Both the position numbers and the translations under genes were made by a program. From an uncultured Verrucomicrobiota bacterium (GTDB lineage: Bacteria > Verrucomicrobiota > Verrucomicrobiia > Chthoniobacterales > SZAS-18): DNA of 6,592 bases. The stretch lies in assembly GCA_937873255.1 (NCBI GenBank), contig CALMVM010000155.1, forward strand, positions 1 to 6,592, given 5' to 3'. Shown piece by piece: positions 1 to 6,175 of the stretch. Each line of letters begins with the position of its first letter. Position 1 is the first letter of the stretch. The notes below the pieces were generated by a model. It saw nothing but the letters and a program-made list of their open reading frames with translations. It had not been told where the DNA came from and made no database searches.

Positions 1-188
1 AAATCTAGTTCCTTGATGAGGTGAGAGAGTAGGACGAGGCTGATGGCGACCGCCCGGGCCAGATCGAGTCCGATCCGGCGGGTGTCGGCCGACGGTTGAA
101 CCGCCACCGTCTCCCCGTCCGGGCGCGGCGGGGTGGGGGATGGTTCCCGGGTGCTGACCGTCCGGTGTGGGGAGAGGACGGGGAGCAT
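1..188 (-). CDS. Acyltransferase 3 family membrane protein, N-terminal fragment (runs off left edge)
   Basis: The frame is open from an ATG at 188 to the window edge, giving 62 complete codons. Residues 37-56 read RRIGLDLARAVAISLVLLSH. This matches the first transmembrane helix of acyltransferase 3 (OatA/NodX-type) proteins, in which an LDxLRAxAIxLVxxxH pattern ends in the conserved histidine, here His56. Such multi-pass inner-membrane enzymes move acyl groups, often acetyl, onto peptidoglycan, O-antigen, exopolysaccharide or other acceptors; the acceptor cannot be told from this fragment. Residues 1-36 are proline-, arginine- and threonine-rich and probably cytosolic. The start is uncertain: the ATG lacks a Shine-Dalgarno site, whereas a GTG at 107 has GGGGAG three bases upstream, which is rather close. 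The gene begins 58 bp after the flavoprotein stop on the same strand. The family call rests on one short segment. Confidence 0.62.
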   Translation of the reverse strand, partial: MLPVLSPHRTVSTREPSPTPPRPDGETVAVQPSADTRRIGLDLARAVAISLVLLSHLIKELD

Positions 189-246
189 GGGATGATGGGT
201 GATCGACGGCGGGCGAAGCCGTTCTCCGAGCAGGAATCGGCCCACG

Positions 247-792
247 TTACCGCGCGACCGCGTGCGTCGGCAGGCCGTCGATGCTCACGTTGTTTTTCTC
301 GCGCCAGTACGCTTCGAGGCCGTCCGGTCCCAGTTTCGTGCTCCAATCCGGCAGCAGCGTCCGCTCGCCGGCGAAATCGAAAAGCGGCACCCCGAAGCCG
401 CACGAGGTCTGCACACTGTCGATGCGCAGCACGACGATCTGGCGTTGGCCGGCCATGGGCTCGAAGTGGGTCAGCAGTTTCGTCCATTCCGCTTCGCGCG
501 GCCGGACGACGCATCCCTGACCATAGAGTCGCAGGATGAGCGGGGCTCCGTCGAACGCGCAAAACATGATCGTCATGCGCCCGTTCTCGCCGAGGTGCGC
601 GGCGGCCTCGTTGCCGCTGCCGGTCAGGTCGAGATAGGCGACGGTGTGGTGATCCAGACAGCGAAAGGTGTCGATGCCCTTGGGTGAAACGTTGACGCGA
701 CCGGCGGCCGGCGCGGTCGCCGTGAAGTAAATTTTCTGCGCGGCGATGAAACCGACCAGCCGGTCGTCGAGCGCGGGAAGCATCTTGCCCAT
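247..792 (-). CDS. Pyridoxamine 5'-phosphate oxidase-family FMN-binding protein
   Basis: This is a complete 181-residue cytosolic protein of the PNPOx-like split-barrel fold, a family that binds FMN (sometimes F420 or heme) and includes many small oxidoreductases of unknown substrate. Recognisable blocks are GRVNVSPKG (31-39), the strand pair YLDLTGSGNEAAAHLGENGR (53-72) followed by MTIMFCAFDG (73-82), LRLYGQG (88-94), and the subgroup signature QTSCGFGVPLF (128-138). The C-terminus carries NNVSIDGLPT (167-176). It lacks the longer C-terminal region of authentic PdxH, so a role in making pyridoxal phosphate should not be assumed. The ATG at 792 is preceded at 7 bases by GGTAGGG. A second ATG three codons in is the only close alternative. 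The gene starts 19 bp after the murI stop, so co-transcription is likely. MurI does not use PLP, so no functional link follows from this spacing. Confidence 0.88.
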   Translation of the reverse strand: MGKMLPALDDRLVGFIAAQKIYFTATAPAAGRVNVSPKGIDTFRCLDHHTVAYLDLTGSGNEAAAHLGENGRMTIMFCAFDGAPLILRLYGQGCVVRPREAEWTKLLTHFEPMAGQRQIVVLRIDSVQTSCGFGVPLFDFAGERTLLPDWSTKLGPDGLEAYWREKNNVSIDGLPTHAVAR

Positions 793-799
793 GGGGCAA

Positions 800-806
800 C
801 CCTACC
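800..806 (-). promoter_or_regulatory. Ribosome binding site of the PNPOx-family gene
   Basis: GGTAGGG on the minus strand lies 7 bases before the ATG at 792, in the 19 bp between the murI stop and this gene. It is the clearest Shine-Dalgarno-like site in the window and supports the ATG at 792 over the one at 783. Confidence 0.55.
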
Positions 807-811
807 AAAGC

Positions 812-1687
812 CTAGACCGAACCGGCAAGCGCGACGCCCTGCACCCGGCGCAATCCCACGTCGCCGACCCGCAGGCCGAGGGCGCGCTCGACGACGGGCA
901 GGAACCGGTCGCTAGCGTCGGTAAGTGCCACCTGAAGCGTGCCGGTGTGCGTTTCCGGCGCGGCGAGACCGGCCGAACGCAACAGGTCGCGCACGGCCAG
1001 CGCGCAGTTGTCGGCGGAATCGACCAGACGCACTCCCGGACCCGCCTGCCGCGCGATGGCTTCCTTCAGCAACGGATAATGCGTGCAGCCGAGGATCAAC
1101 GTGTCGATGTCCGCTTCCAGCAACCCGCGCAGGTAGCGCGCGATGTGCTGGTCCGTGAGTGGGTCTTCGAGCAGGCCCTCCTCGATCAACGGCACGAGCA
1201 GCGGACAAGGCGCGGCGTGGATTTCCAGGCCGGGCGAAAGTTTGCGCAGGGCGCGTTCGTACGCCCCGCTGGAGATCGTGGCGTGCGTGCCGATGACGCC
1301 GACCCGGCCGTTTCGCGTCGCCGCCACGGCCGCCGCCGCGCCGGGCGCGATGACGCCGAGCACGGGCACTTTCAGCGCGTCCTGCAAACGCGGCACGGCG
1401 AGCGCGGTCGCGGTGTTGCACGCCACGACGACGGCTTTCGCGCCCTCGGCGAGTAGCAGGCCGGTCAACTCGAAACTGTACCGCTCGACCGTCGCCGCGC
1501 CCTTGTTGCCGTAAGGAATGCGCGCGTTGTCGCCGAGGTAGAATATTTCCTCCGACGGCAGGAGGCGCCGCAAGGCACTGACGACCGTCAGACCCCCGAC
1601 GCCGGAATCGAAGACGCCAATCGGCCGCTGGCGCGCGTTGCCGGTGTCATTGGTTGCGGGTTGTGGGTTAGGGGTTGTGGGATTCAA
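812..1687 (-). CDS. murI: Glutamate racemase
   Basis: This cytosolic, cofactor-independent enzyme interconverts L- and D-glutamate and supplies the D-glutamate that MurD adds to the peptidoglycan stem peptide. The 291 residues are slightly long for the family (about 255-285). Hallmarks are FDSGVGGLTV (26-35) with Asp27 and Ser28, LGDNARIPYG (51-60; usually DxxxxPYG), the first catalytic cysteine in VACNTA (Cys90), and the second in LGCTHYP (Cys201). The two cysteines act as the two-base pair. The start is unusual. The frame is closed by a stop at 1714-1712, and the only usual start codon before the FDSGVGG motif is TTG at 1687; the nearest ATG is out of frame. No Shine-Dalgarno site precedes it. 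Codons 3-13 are made of heptamer repeat DNA, giving a low-complexity Asn/Pro/Thr/Gln leader absent from typical MurI. The upstream amidase acts on the same polymer. Confidence 0.95.
   Translation of the reverse strand: MNPTTPNPQPATNDTGNARQRPIGVFDSGVGGLTVVSALRRLLPSEEIFYLGDNARIPYGNKGAATVERYSFELTGLLLAEGAKAVVVACNTATALAVPRLQDALKVPVLGVIAPGAAAAVAATRNGRVGVIGTHATISSGAYERALRKLSPGLEIHAAPCPLLVPLIEEGLLEDPLTDQHIARYLRGLLEADIDTLILGCTHYPLLKEAIARQAGPGVRLVDSADNCALAVRDLLRSAGLAAPETHTGTLQVALTDASDRFLPVVERALGLRVGDVGLRRVQGVALAGSV
1651..1681 (-). repeat. Heptamer tandem repeat, left arm (inside the murI 5' end)
   Basis: On the minus strand this reads as consecutive 7-base units CCCACAA, CCCCTAA, CCCACAA, CCCGCAA and then CCA. 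It forms the first codons of murI if translation starts at the TTG at 1687. Similar units recur in opposite orientation at 1711-1731, so the two arms make an inverted repeat. Confidence 0.75.
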
Positions 1688-1710
1688 GGGCGAGAAAGTG
1701 TGCCCGAGTT

Positions 1711-1738
1711 CTCACGACTCACAACCCACAACTCCTCG
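1711..1738 (+). repeat. Heptamer tandem repeat, right arm (amidase-murI intergenic)
   Basis: On the plus strand the 7-base units are CTCACGA, CTCACAA, CCCACAA and a degenerate CTCCTCG. The first three are the same family as the left arm, pointing the opposite way. Positions 1660-1679 and 1713-1732 are complementary at 16 of 20 positions with a 33-base loop, so a minus-strand transcript could form a hairpin. There is no U-tract directly after the stem, so it does not look like a standard intrinsic terminator. Confidence 0.7.
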
Positions 1739-1745
1739 GTCCGCG

Positions 1746-2957
1746 TCAATTGCGCGGCACGACGACGGTCGGACCCTTGCCCGATGGCGACGGGGACGCC
1801 GATTGCATCTGCTGTTGTTGCATCTGCCGCACGCGGTTGACGACCTGATCCATCGGCACCGTCGCGCCGATGGACGTGACGCCGCCCTCCGTCTTGACCT
1901 GCCCGGGCGTGATGCTCAGCGATGGGTGGTCGCCGCCCGTGCTGCCGTTGACGAGCATCGGCGGCTGGCCGGGTGCGTTCGTGGCGTTCTGATAATTCTG
2001 GATCGCCAGCGCGATGGCCTCCGCCTCGGCCTGCCGGTAGGCAGGCTGCGCGATGCGGGATGCCTCGGAAGGGTTGCTCACGAAGCCACCCTCGATCAAG
2101 ACTCCCGGGATCTTGCAGAGCCTCAGGACGCAAAACCGCGCGCGCTTGATGCCACGGTCGTACATCGGCAGGCGGTTGAGCAGGGAGGCATGCATCGCGG
2201 TGGCGAGCGCCATGTTCTCGGGGTCCGCGCCGTTGCCCGGATGTTGGATGAGGCACGAGGCCGTCGGGCTGTCGTCGCCCGTCGAGGGCACGAAACGCGG
2301 GGCCATCGTGTAGGTCTCGATGCCGGTGGCGGACTCGCTGCCGGCGTTGAAGTGGATGCACACAAAGATGCCGTCGGGGAACTGGTTGGCGAACGCCGCG
2401 CGCTCCTGGAGCGGGATAAAGGTGTCGTCGTGGCGCGTCATCTCCACGCGCAGGCCGCGCTTCTGGAGGAGTTCGCGCAATCGCAAGCCCACATCGAGGG
2501 CGAGGTCTTTCTCGTTGCCGTAGACGCTCGTCGCGCCGTGGTCGTACCCGCCGTGGCCGCAGTCGATGATCACCGTGTGGATCGCCATCGCGCCGCGAAT
2601 CCGGTTGGGCCGCAGCACGGGCTCGACGAGTTTGGTCAGGTCGAGCCGGGAAAGCAGGACGTTGTCGCCCGAACTCACGAGGTCGCTGCTCATGATGAAC
2701 TTCACCCCGTTGATGATGAGTTCCTTCGAGCCCGCGTCGCCGCGGATCGTGCAACCCGGCGAGGAAAGCATCACCATGCGGCCTTCCTGCTGATATTGGA
2801 GGCGGTAGAACTCCGCCACGTTGCGCATCGTCAGGTAATCGCGGTTTTCGTACCGGACGATGTTCCACGCGTCCGCCCGCGCCCGACCGGCGGGGATCGC
2901 CGTCACCCCCGCGATGAACAGCGCGAGTGGAAGGAAACGTCGGAGACGGCGCGTCAT
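1746..2957 (-). CDS. Secreted N-acetylmuramoyl-L-alanine amidase (Amidase_3)
   Basis: This zinc hydrolase cuts the bond between N-acetylmuramic acid and L-alanine in peptidoglycan, acting outside the cytoplasm, and typically serves daughter-cell separation or wall turnover. The 403 residues start at an ATG chosen because it opens directly into a signal peptide: MTRRLRRF, a hydrophobic core, and a likely cut after ARA near residue 28. Residues 30-117 resemble a copper amine oxidase N-terminal-like stalk domain (YLTMRNVAEFY, IINGVKFIMSS). The catalytic domain covers about 126-322: IIDCGHGGYDHGA with zinc ligand His135, GNEKDLALDV with Glu149, CIHFNAG with His202, and VLIEGGFVSN with catalytic Glu289. 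Residues 323-403 form a likely disordered tail with a Gln/Met run (378-385) and a Ser/Pro stretch. It follows prfC by 110 bp, enough for its own promoter, though none is convincing. AmiC-like is reasonable, but no exact symbol is justified. Confidence 0.92.
   Translation of the reverse strand: MTRRLRRFLPLALFIAGVTAIPAGRARADAWNIVRYENRDYLTMRNVAEFYRLQYQQEGRMVMLSSPGCTIRGDAGSKELIINGVKFIMSSDLVSSGDNVLLSRLDLTKLVEPVLRPNRIRGAMAIHTVIIDCGHGGYDHGATSVYGNEKDLALDVGLRLRELLQKRGLRVEMTRHDDTFIPLQERAAFANQFPDGIFVCIHFNAGSESATGIETYTMAPRFVPSTGDDSPTASCLIQHPGNGADPENMALATAMHASLLNRLPMYDRGIKRARFCVLRLCKIPGVLIEGGFVSNPSEASRIAQPAYRQAEAEAIALAIQNYQNATNAPGQPPMLVNGSTGGDHPSLSITPGQVKTEGGVTSIGATVPMDQVVNRVRQMQQQQMQSASPSPSGKGPTVVVPRN
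1803..1828. repeat. Short direct repeat in the amidase C-terminal tail
   Basis: The decamer TTGCATCTGC occurs at 1803-1812 and 1819-1828. On the coding strand it spells the Gln/Met run of the amidase tail, and looks like local slippage within a low-complexity coding stretch rather than a regulatory site. Confidence 0.5.
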
Positions 2958-3067
2958 GGCAGGGCGAGGCTGGCGAAAAGCGGGCGGATTGGCAAGGCTA
3001 GAGTGCTCGAACGTCCGTAAGAGCAGGTTGGCGGCCAAAACGTTCACCCATTTTTCCGGCCGTCCGC

Positions 3068-4771
3068 CTATGATTCGATTTTCGGCCCGGCTTTGGCTGG
3101 CGTCGGGTGCAGCGCCACGTCGGCGTTGCGGTCCGTGAAATAACGCACGGACCACTCGCTCGGGAACAGCACGACCGTCTGCCCGTCGGTGTCCTCGGCC
3201 AGCGCCGCGCCGGTGGGCAGTTTCAGGTCGGAGAGCCGGCCGGCGTCGAAGTCGGGATCGAGCCAGCGCACACGGTCCCACGCAGCGGTTTCGAGACGGG
3301 ATTCCGCGCCGTATTCGCTCTGGAGCCGGTATTGGACCACCTCGAACTGGAGCGGGCCGACCGCCGCGAGCAGCGGCACCTTGATGATCGAGTCGCGCAG
3401 GTTGAACACTTGGATGACGCCCTCTTGCAAAAGCTGGTCCAGCCCCTGGCGGAACTGTTTATATTTCGCCGTCTGCGGGTTGCGCAGGTAGGCAAAACAC
3501 TCCGGCGCGAACCGAGGGATCTCGTCGTAGATGAACTCGTCCTGGTCGCTGAGCGTGTCGCCGATGCCGAACGCGTCGTGGCCGACCAGTCCGACGATGT
3601 CGCCGGGGAACGCTTCGTCCACGATCTCGCGTTCCTGGGCGAATAACTTCTGCGGCGAGGAGAGCCGCACCTTCTTGCCGGTGCGCAGGTGGGTGACGGT
3701 CATGTCGCGCTCGAACTTCCCCGAGCACACCCGCACGAACGCGATGCGGTCGCGGTGGCGGGGGTCCATGTTCGCCTGGATCTTGAAGACGAAGCCGGAG
3801 AACGTCGGTGCCGTCGGCGGCAGAAACGCGGCTCCGCCGTCGCCGGCTTCCGCGCCCGTCGGCAGGGGGACGGTCGCCGGCCGGCGGTCGGCGCGTTCGC
3901 CCTCGCGCAGGGAACGGCGGAGCATCGTGCGGCCGGCGGGCGCGGCGGAATATTTCAGGAAGCCGTCGAGCAGGAGTTGGACGCCGAAATTATTCGCCGC
4001 GCTGCCGAAGAACACCGGCGAAAGCTCCCCCCGCAGCACCGCCTCGGGATCGAACGGCGCGCCGGCCATGTCGAGCATCTCGATTTCCTCGCGGGTCTTC
4101 GCAAAGGTGGCGTCGTCCAGCCGTTCGCGCACCACCGGGGAATCCAGGTCGCTGATCTCCAACGGCGCACGGTACGCCCCGCCCACGGTGCGCTCGAAAA
4201 GGTGGACCTGTTTCTCGAAACGGTCGTACACCCCGCGAAATTCCGCGCCCATCCCGAGCGGATACACCATCGGGCAGGTGGGCATCCCGAGGATGCTTTC
4301 GAGTTGGTCCAACAGGTCGAGCGGCTCGCGCGCGGGCCGGTCGAGCTTGTTCATGAAGGTGAAGATCGGCACGCCCCGGCGCTTGCACACCTCGAAGAGT
4401 TTGCGCGTCTGCGGCTCGACGCCTTTGCCCGCGTCGATGACCATGATCGCGGCGTCCACGGCGGTCAGCACGCGGTAGGTGTCCTCGGAAAAGTCCTGAT
4501 GGCCCGGGGTGTCGAGGAGATTGACCCGATAGCCCGAGTAATCGAATTGCAACACGGTCGAGGACACCGAGATGCCGCGCTGTTTTTCGAGTTCCATCCA
4601 GTCGGAGGTCGTCGCGCGCTGCTTGCGCCGGGCGGTGACACTTCCGGCGAGCTGGACCGCGCCGCCATAAAGCAGGAGTTTCTCGGTCAGCGTCGTCTTG
4701 CCGGCGTCCGGGTGGCTGATGATGGCGAAGGTGCGCCGGCGGGCGATTTCGTTGGAAAGGTTCGGGGTCAC
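3068..4771 (-). CDS. prfC: Peptide chain release factor 3 (class II release factor GTPase)
   Basis: RF3 is a translational GTPase that removes RF1 or RF2 from the ribosome after peptide release. Numbered from the GTG at 4771, it has the P-loop HPDAGKTT (20-27), the switch I segment with TTSDWMELEKQRGIS (54-68), DTPGH (87-91), NKLD (141-144) and GSAANN (256-261). The second domain begins at FSGFVFKIQANMDPRHRDR (324-342), a strong RF3 signature, and the C-terminal domain has VGPLQFEVVQYRLQSEYGAE (471-490). The GTG start is preferred because VTPNLSNEIARRRTFAIISH aligns with the normal RF3 N-terminus. An ATG at 4831 would add 20 residues and lie 5 bases after the polymerase stop; neither has a clear Shine-Dalgarno site. 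At 567 residues it exceeds E. coli RF3 (529), partly through a roughly 25-30 residue Arg/Ala/Gly/Pro-rich insertion around 285-320, between the G domain and domain II. Confidence 0.95.
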   Translation of the reverse strand: MTPNLSNEIARRRTFAIISHPDAGKTTLTEKLLLYGGAVQLAGSVTARRKQRATTSDWMELEKQRGISVSSTVLQFDYSGYRVNLLDTPGHQDFSEDTYRVLTAVDAAIMVIDAGKGVEPQTRKLFEVCKRRGVPIFTFMNKLDRPAREPLDLLDQLESILGMPTCPMVYPLGMGAEFRGVYDRFEKQVHLFERTVGGAYRAPLEISDLDSPVVRERLDDATFAKTREEIEMLDMAGAPFDPEAVLRGELSPVFFGSAANNFGVQLLLDGFLKYSAAPAGRTMLRRSLREGERADRRPATVPLPTGAEAGDGGAAFLPPTAPTFSGFVFKIQANMDPRHRDRIAFVRVCSGKFERDMTVTHLRTGKKVRLSSPQKLFAQEREIVDEAFPGDIVGLVGHDAFGIGDTLSDQDEFIYDEIPRFAPECFAYLRNPQTAKYKQFRQGLDQLLQEGVIQVFNLRDSIIKVPLLAAVGPLQFEVVQYRLQSEYGAESRLETAAWDRVRWLDPDFDAGRLSDLKLPTGAALAEDTDGQTVVLFPSEWSVRYFTDRNADVALHPTPAKAGPKIES

Positions 4772-4836
4772 GGCTTTGGGAAGGGATACTTTACATGAAA
4801 ACCCTCGCTCTGTCCCACGTCCCACGCGCATGGCGG

Positions 4837-6075
4837 TCAGCGTTCCGTCTCAGGGTCGGGAATGCGCGTGAAGGCGATGCGCATCGGGGTGTAGTCGAGA
4901 GCCCCGTGTGCGCCGCCGAAATAAACCGTGTTCTTGCCTTCCTTGATGTTGAGCCGGTCCACGGAGGCGAGCAGGGCGGCCTTGCGTTGCCGCTGTCCAC
5001 GGTCGAAGAGCGGCAGCACGCCGGTTTTTTCCTCGCGCAGACCGAACAGATTGACCCCCACGCCGAGCAGCGCGTCGCAGGCTCCCGGCGGCCGGCGGCC
5101 CCAAAGCCGTTCGAGGGTCTGGAGGAGGTCGATGGTGTCCTGCGTTTCGGTGAAACGGACTTCGTCGCTCCAGTCGGCCAGCCCGCCCGACGAACGGATG
5201 TAAACGCCCATCCCGCCCGCGAGGTGGCCCAACGAACGCAGGCGCATCGCGGCCTTCTGCGTCAACCGGTGCAGGACGCTGCGCGCGCCGGCTTCGTGGC
5301 GGAGTTCGGGCGGGAGGATGTGGCTGTGGCCGAGCGTGCGGCGGCTGGTGTCGCGGTGAAAGGTGGGCTTGCCGTGCAGGGCGGCGTGGAAGCGTTCGCC
5401 CTCGATGCCGCCCCAGATTTCGCGGAGCATCTCCGGGGAAGCGGCGCAGAGGTGTTCGACGGTTTCGATCAGGCGGACGCGCAGCCGGGTTTCCATGCGC
5501 GGGCCGATGCCGTAGAGGTCGCGGAGCCGGAGGGGGAAGAGTCGGTGCGGCAGGTCGTCGGGCGTGATCGTCACGAGTCCGTCGGGCTTCTCCATGTCGC
5601 TGGCGGTCTTGGCCAGGAAACGATTCGGGGCGAGGCCGACCGAACAGGTCAACAGCGGGCTGATTTTCGCGGCGACGGCTTCCTTGACGCGCAGGGCAAG
5701 CCGCCGGGCGGGTTCGGGCTCCATCCATTCGCCCCAGAGCGGGCAATGCACCTCGTCGATGGACTCGACCTCCGCCGAGATGCCGCATTCCTCGATGACC
5801 TCATTCATTCTCCGGTGGCAGCGCACGTAGACTTCCGGCCGCGCCTCGACGATTTCCAGATCGGGGCACAGGCGGCGGGCCTCGTGGACGGGCGTACCCG
5901 TCTTGATGCCGTAGGGCTTGGCCTGCCGGCTGGCGGCGATGCAACAGGTCGTCTCGGCCAGGAGCGGCACGACGGCAATCGGCCGGCCGCGCAGGCGGGG
6001 CCGGCAGACCTGCTCGACGGAGGCGAAGAAGCCGTCGAAGTCGATGAACATCGAGTGCAGGAAGGTCTTGCCCAC
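4837..6075 (-). CDS. Y-family translesion DNA polymerase (DinB/UmuC-like)
   Basis: This polymerase copies past damaged template bases with low fidelity. The 412 residues contain the palm motif FIDFDGFFASVEQ (10-22) with metal ligand Asp12 and steric-gate Phe17, the finger segment CIAASRQAKPYGIKTG (45-60), the second catalytic motif SIDEVH (105-110) with Asp107 and Glu108, SVGLAPNRFLAKTASDMEKP (145-164), and a helix-hairpin-helix LYGIGPRMETRL (188-199). The little-finger domain follows from about 240. LPLF (354-357) resembles a beta-clamp binding peptide, and the tail VDRLNIKEGKNTVYFG (372-387) recalls the UmuC C-terminus. The start is GTG at 6075, with an in-frame stop four codons upstream, or ATG at 6051, giving MFIDFDGFF. 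No umuD, lexA or imuA/dnaE2 is visible beside it. Three phased GTTC elements lie 20-43 bp upstream, a plausible operator. Whether it is DinB or UmuC by descent is unresolved, so no symbol is given. Confidence 0.92.
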   Translation of the reverse strand: MGKTFLHSMFIDFDGFFASVEQVCRPRLRGRPIAVVPLLAETTCCIAASRQAKPYGIKTGTPVHEARRLCPDLEIVEARPEVYVRCHRRMNEVIEECGISAEVESIDEVHCPLWGEWMEPEPARRLALRVKEAVAAKISPLLTCSVGLAPNRFLAKTASDMEKPDGLVTITPDDLPHRLFPLRLRDLYGIGPRMETRLRVRLIETVEHLCAASPEMLREIWGGIEGERFHAALHGKPTFHRDTSRRTLGHSHILPPELRHEAGARSVLHRLTQKAAMRLRSLGHLAGGMGVYIRSSGGLADWSDEVRFTETQDTIDLLQTLERLWGRRPPGACDALLGVGVNLFGLREEKTGVLPLFDRGQRQRKAALLASVDRLNIKEGKNTVYFGGAHGALDYTPMRIAFTRIPDPETER

Positions 6076-6092
6076 AAGGCATGCTTAACGCA

Positions 6093-6118
6093 TTGTTCAA
6101 TTTTGTTCAACCTCGTTC
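6093..6118. promoter_or_regulatory. Three GTTC direct repeats at 10 bp spacing; candidate operator in the divergent promoter
   Basis: GTTC occurs at 6095-6098, 6105-6108 and 6115-6118, that is GTTC-N6-GTTC-N6-GTTC. The first two copies extend to the identical octamer TTGTTCAA (6093-6100 and 6103-6110). Read on the minus strand they are GAAC half-sites just upstream of the polymerase gene. GTTC/GAAC is the half-site of LexA operators in several phyla: alphaproteobacteria use a direct repeat with N7, and Verrucomicrobium spinosum uses the palindrome TGTTC-N4-GAACA. Neither arrangement fits exactly, so assignment to LexA is inference. The minus-strand TTGAAC copies also resemble -35 hexamers, but no convincing -10 was found. 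Confidence 0.45.
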
Positions 6119-6175
6119 GGTACAGGCGAAGTGCGGGCTGGATTTCTGTGGACCGCGCGCTATTCTCTTGTGGCC

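Noticed and set aside
5..808. Minus-strand open frame of 267 codons over the PNPOx-family gene
   Set aside because: It is an out-of-frame, Arg-rich translation of the flavoprotein and acyltransferase regions; those two frames show real family motifs.
1660..1732. Intrinsic terminator between the amidase and murI
   Set aside because: The stem is imperfect, the loop is 33 bases, no T-run follows on the minus strand, and the left arm lies inside murI.
1654..1738. CRISPR-like repeat array
   Set aside because: The units are 7 bases, contiguous, degenerate and inverted, with no spacers.
1638..3020. Plus-strand open frame of 460 codons opposite the amidase
   Set aside because: Antisense shadow: low-complexity Arg/Ala/Val/His composition and no domain, opposite a protein with intact zinc and catalytic residues.
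2958..3067. Promoter or regulatory RNA in the 110 bp between prfC and the amidase
   Set aside because: I found no convincing -35/-10 pair, hairpin with T-tract or repeat. A GGCCG palindrome near 3057-3063 has no supporting context.
3689..4798. Plus-strand open frame of 369 codons opposite prfC
   Set aside because: Antisense shadow of the RF3 GTPase; no motif seen and the composition is typical of GC-rich non-coding frames.
6091..6120. Verrucomicrobial LexA palindrome TGTTC-N4-GAACA
   Set aside because: All half-sites point the same way. I found no inverted GAACA four bases from any TGTTC, so only the direct-repeat arrangement is reported.
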